From positions 13,082,001-13,146,000 of the forward strand of contig NC_003279.8 of NCBI RefSeq assembly GCF_000002985.6: a DNA stretch of 64,000 nt, given 5' to 3'. Of the stretch, positions 62,912 through 64,000 are shown one piece after another. Origin of the DNA: Caenorhabditis elegans. Its lineage: Eukaryota; Nematoda; Chromadorea; Rhabditida; Rhabditidae. Position 1 is the first letter of the stretch. Each line of letters begins with the position of its first letter. Position numbers and translations under genes: made by a program. A model generated the notes under the pieces. That model was given only the letters and a program-made list of their open reading frames with translations, did no database searches and was not told where the DNA came from.

Positions 62912-64000
62912 ATGCTAGAAGAATTCAAGCAGGTATTCAACCAGTATTTGGAAAATTTCAAAAAGACGGTGAGCTTGAGTGTATGTTTCTGTCTAATTTT
63001 CAATATTGTAGGAAAACAGGCCACATTCACACGAAGAAAAGGGAATGATGCAAATAGAAAAATCAAATTACAAAGACATTATCATAAAACTTTTCGAATC
63101 ACGCACGGAACGATGGATGAAAAATCGGATAAATGAGTTGTGTGACAAGAAAATTTCAATAAACCGTGAATTAATCAATAAGAAAAACGAATTGCGCACA
63201 GCTGAAGAACGACTTGAAAAGGCTCTTTGTGAAATGGTTAGACTTTTTTTGCCCACTATAAAAAAGAGCAAAACTTTCTTGAGCTCTAAAACTAAAAATT
63301 CATAATCTGATTTCTGATTTGATGTTAAAAACTGACCCGTCAGGTGTCTGGCGCTGTAAGAAAATCTTCAGAATTTGCTTGTCCCTGCTGTCGAACATCT
63401 GTTTGTCAAACGTGTTTTTTTTTCAGCGAGAAGAAACCACTGAAGAACGTCAAGAACTTTACGATTGTACTGTGGTTGCGGAGCTCCATGAACATATATC
63501 AAGAGAAGACCGTTTATTGGCAGTATTTGAACAATATAGTCAGATGCAACAGGCCAGATTACAAACTGAACGGGAAAAAATCGACTTGGAGTGATCGCGA
63601 TGATCATACAGAAACTAGACGTGGCAAAGGAAACGGATCAGCTCGAACAACACTTTAATGAAACTGTCCAACAGGCAAAAAATGCAGGAGCTTCATTGTC
63701 AAATGGAATGACGCTTGTGATTGAATCGATGCGAGATAAAACTAGTAAAAAACCAGCAAGCAATAGAAATCATGAAGAGGTATTTTTTTTCAACACGAGA
63801 AGAAGGAAAATTTGAAAGATAAATACAGTATAAATTTTCAGATTGGCTTGGCTTTTTTGAAGAGCGAATTAGATAATTTGGTGGAAACAACAGAAGGAAT
63901 TATGAAAAGTAATGGGATAGAGCTCATTATCAATAAAGAAATCGATCAAACAAAGATTAGAGAGGTTTTTAGAAACCATTCTATAAATAAAAACTCGTAG
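62912..64000 (+). pseudogene. Type C gene with frameshift in exon 3, reaching the window end
   Basis: Exons 62912-62968 (19 codons), 63012-63236 (225 nt), 63427-63779 (353) and 63842-64000. Exon 3 meets a TGA at 63592-63594 after TEREKIDLE. The family frame (TDQLEQHFNETVQQAKNAGASL) reopens just downstream in another register, and the exon length 353 is not compatible with phase 0 on both sides, so an indel is likely. The last exon ends in TAG exactly at the window edge and is much shorter than in relatives. A pseudogene or an assembly error at the frameshift are both possible. Confidence 0.7.

Noticed and set aside
1321-64000. Calling the coiled-coil families a toxin-antidote system
   Set aside because: Paired arrangement and rapid decay would fit, but no toxin or antidote feature is visible, so the functional label is withheld.

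Overview
The window looks like a Caenorhabditis-type nematode chromosome arm. Introns are short and AT-rich with TTTTCAG acceptors, exons carry fast-evolving coiled-coil, TIL-inhibitor and C-type-lectin-like genes, and small palindromic repeats are frequent. Inside it sits a complete Maverick/Polinton, a virus-like DNA transposon, at 3092-20802.

Left edge (1-1000, minus strand): the first exon of a secreted C-type-lectin-like gene, a palindromic MITE-like repeat, and a two-exon trypsin-inhibitor-like (TIL) gene.

Maverick (3092-20802, 17,711 bp): it has ~0.83-0.85 kb terminal inverted repeats starting AGTAGTATG and a perfect 6-bp target duplication TAAAGC. It sits inside exon 2 of a minus-strand coiled-coil gene whose reading frame closes exactly when the element and one TAAAGC are removed. 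It encodes adenain-like protease, protein-primed DNA polymerase B, A32/FtsK-like ATPase, major capsid protein, chromodomain integrase, a large type I membrane glycoprotein (candidate MFUS/gB-like fusogen), a DUF8207-like protein and several small proteins. All 13 of these start codons lie 0-1 nt after a TAAAT box (TAAATG, TAAATNATG or TAAATATG). A fourteenth gene, at 19357-19901 next to the integrase, lacks the box, has a spliceosomal intron and has host-like base composition; I read it as captured cargo. Each TIR carries a long dyad built from two inverted ACTGATAAGA sites, the extended nematode gut-GATA consensus.

Coiled-coil gene island (1321-64000): three related families, called here A, B and C and recognised by conserved exon lengths, fill the rest. 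Type A exons run N-terminal exon(s)-255-381-~390 nt. Type B exons run 86-148-254-172-165/168-~235 nt. Type C ends in exons of ~255/195, ~360-378 and ~350-450 nt. Five A/B pairs are arranged head to head around an intergenic region, most with a conserved upstream module containing TTATCA (GATA) sites. Type C genes and fragments lie between pairs. Apparently intact: B at 22253, 31637, 39123 and 57132; A at 54586-56521; C at 25492-27778, 46470-48257 and 61201-62588. Damaged: A at 1321-21059 (Maverick), 28534-30430 (deletion), 35629-38324 (nonsense), 48943-50464 (frameshift, 5' loss); B at 25164, 45152, 51670; C at 42176 and 62912. MITE-like repeats, two CR1-like LINE 3' fragments, CTACAGTA-rich introns and a ~1.65 kb tandem duplication show how the island turns over. 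The biochemical function of the coiled-coil proteins is unknown to me.
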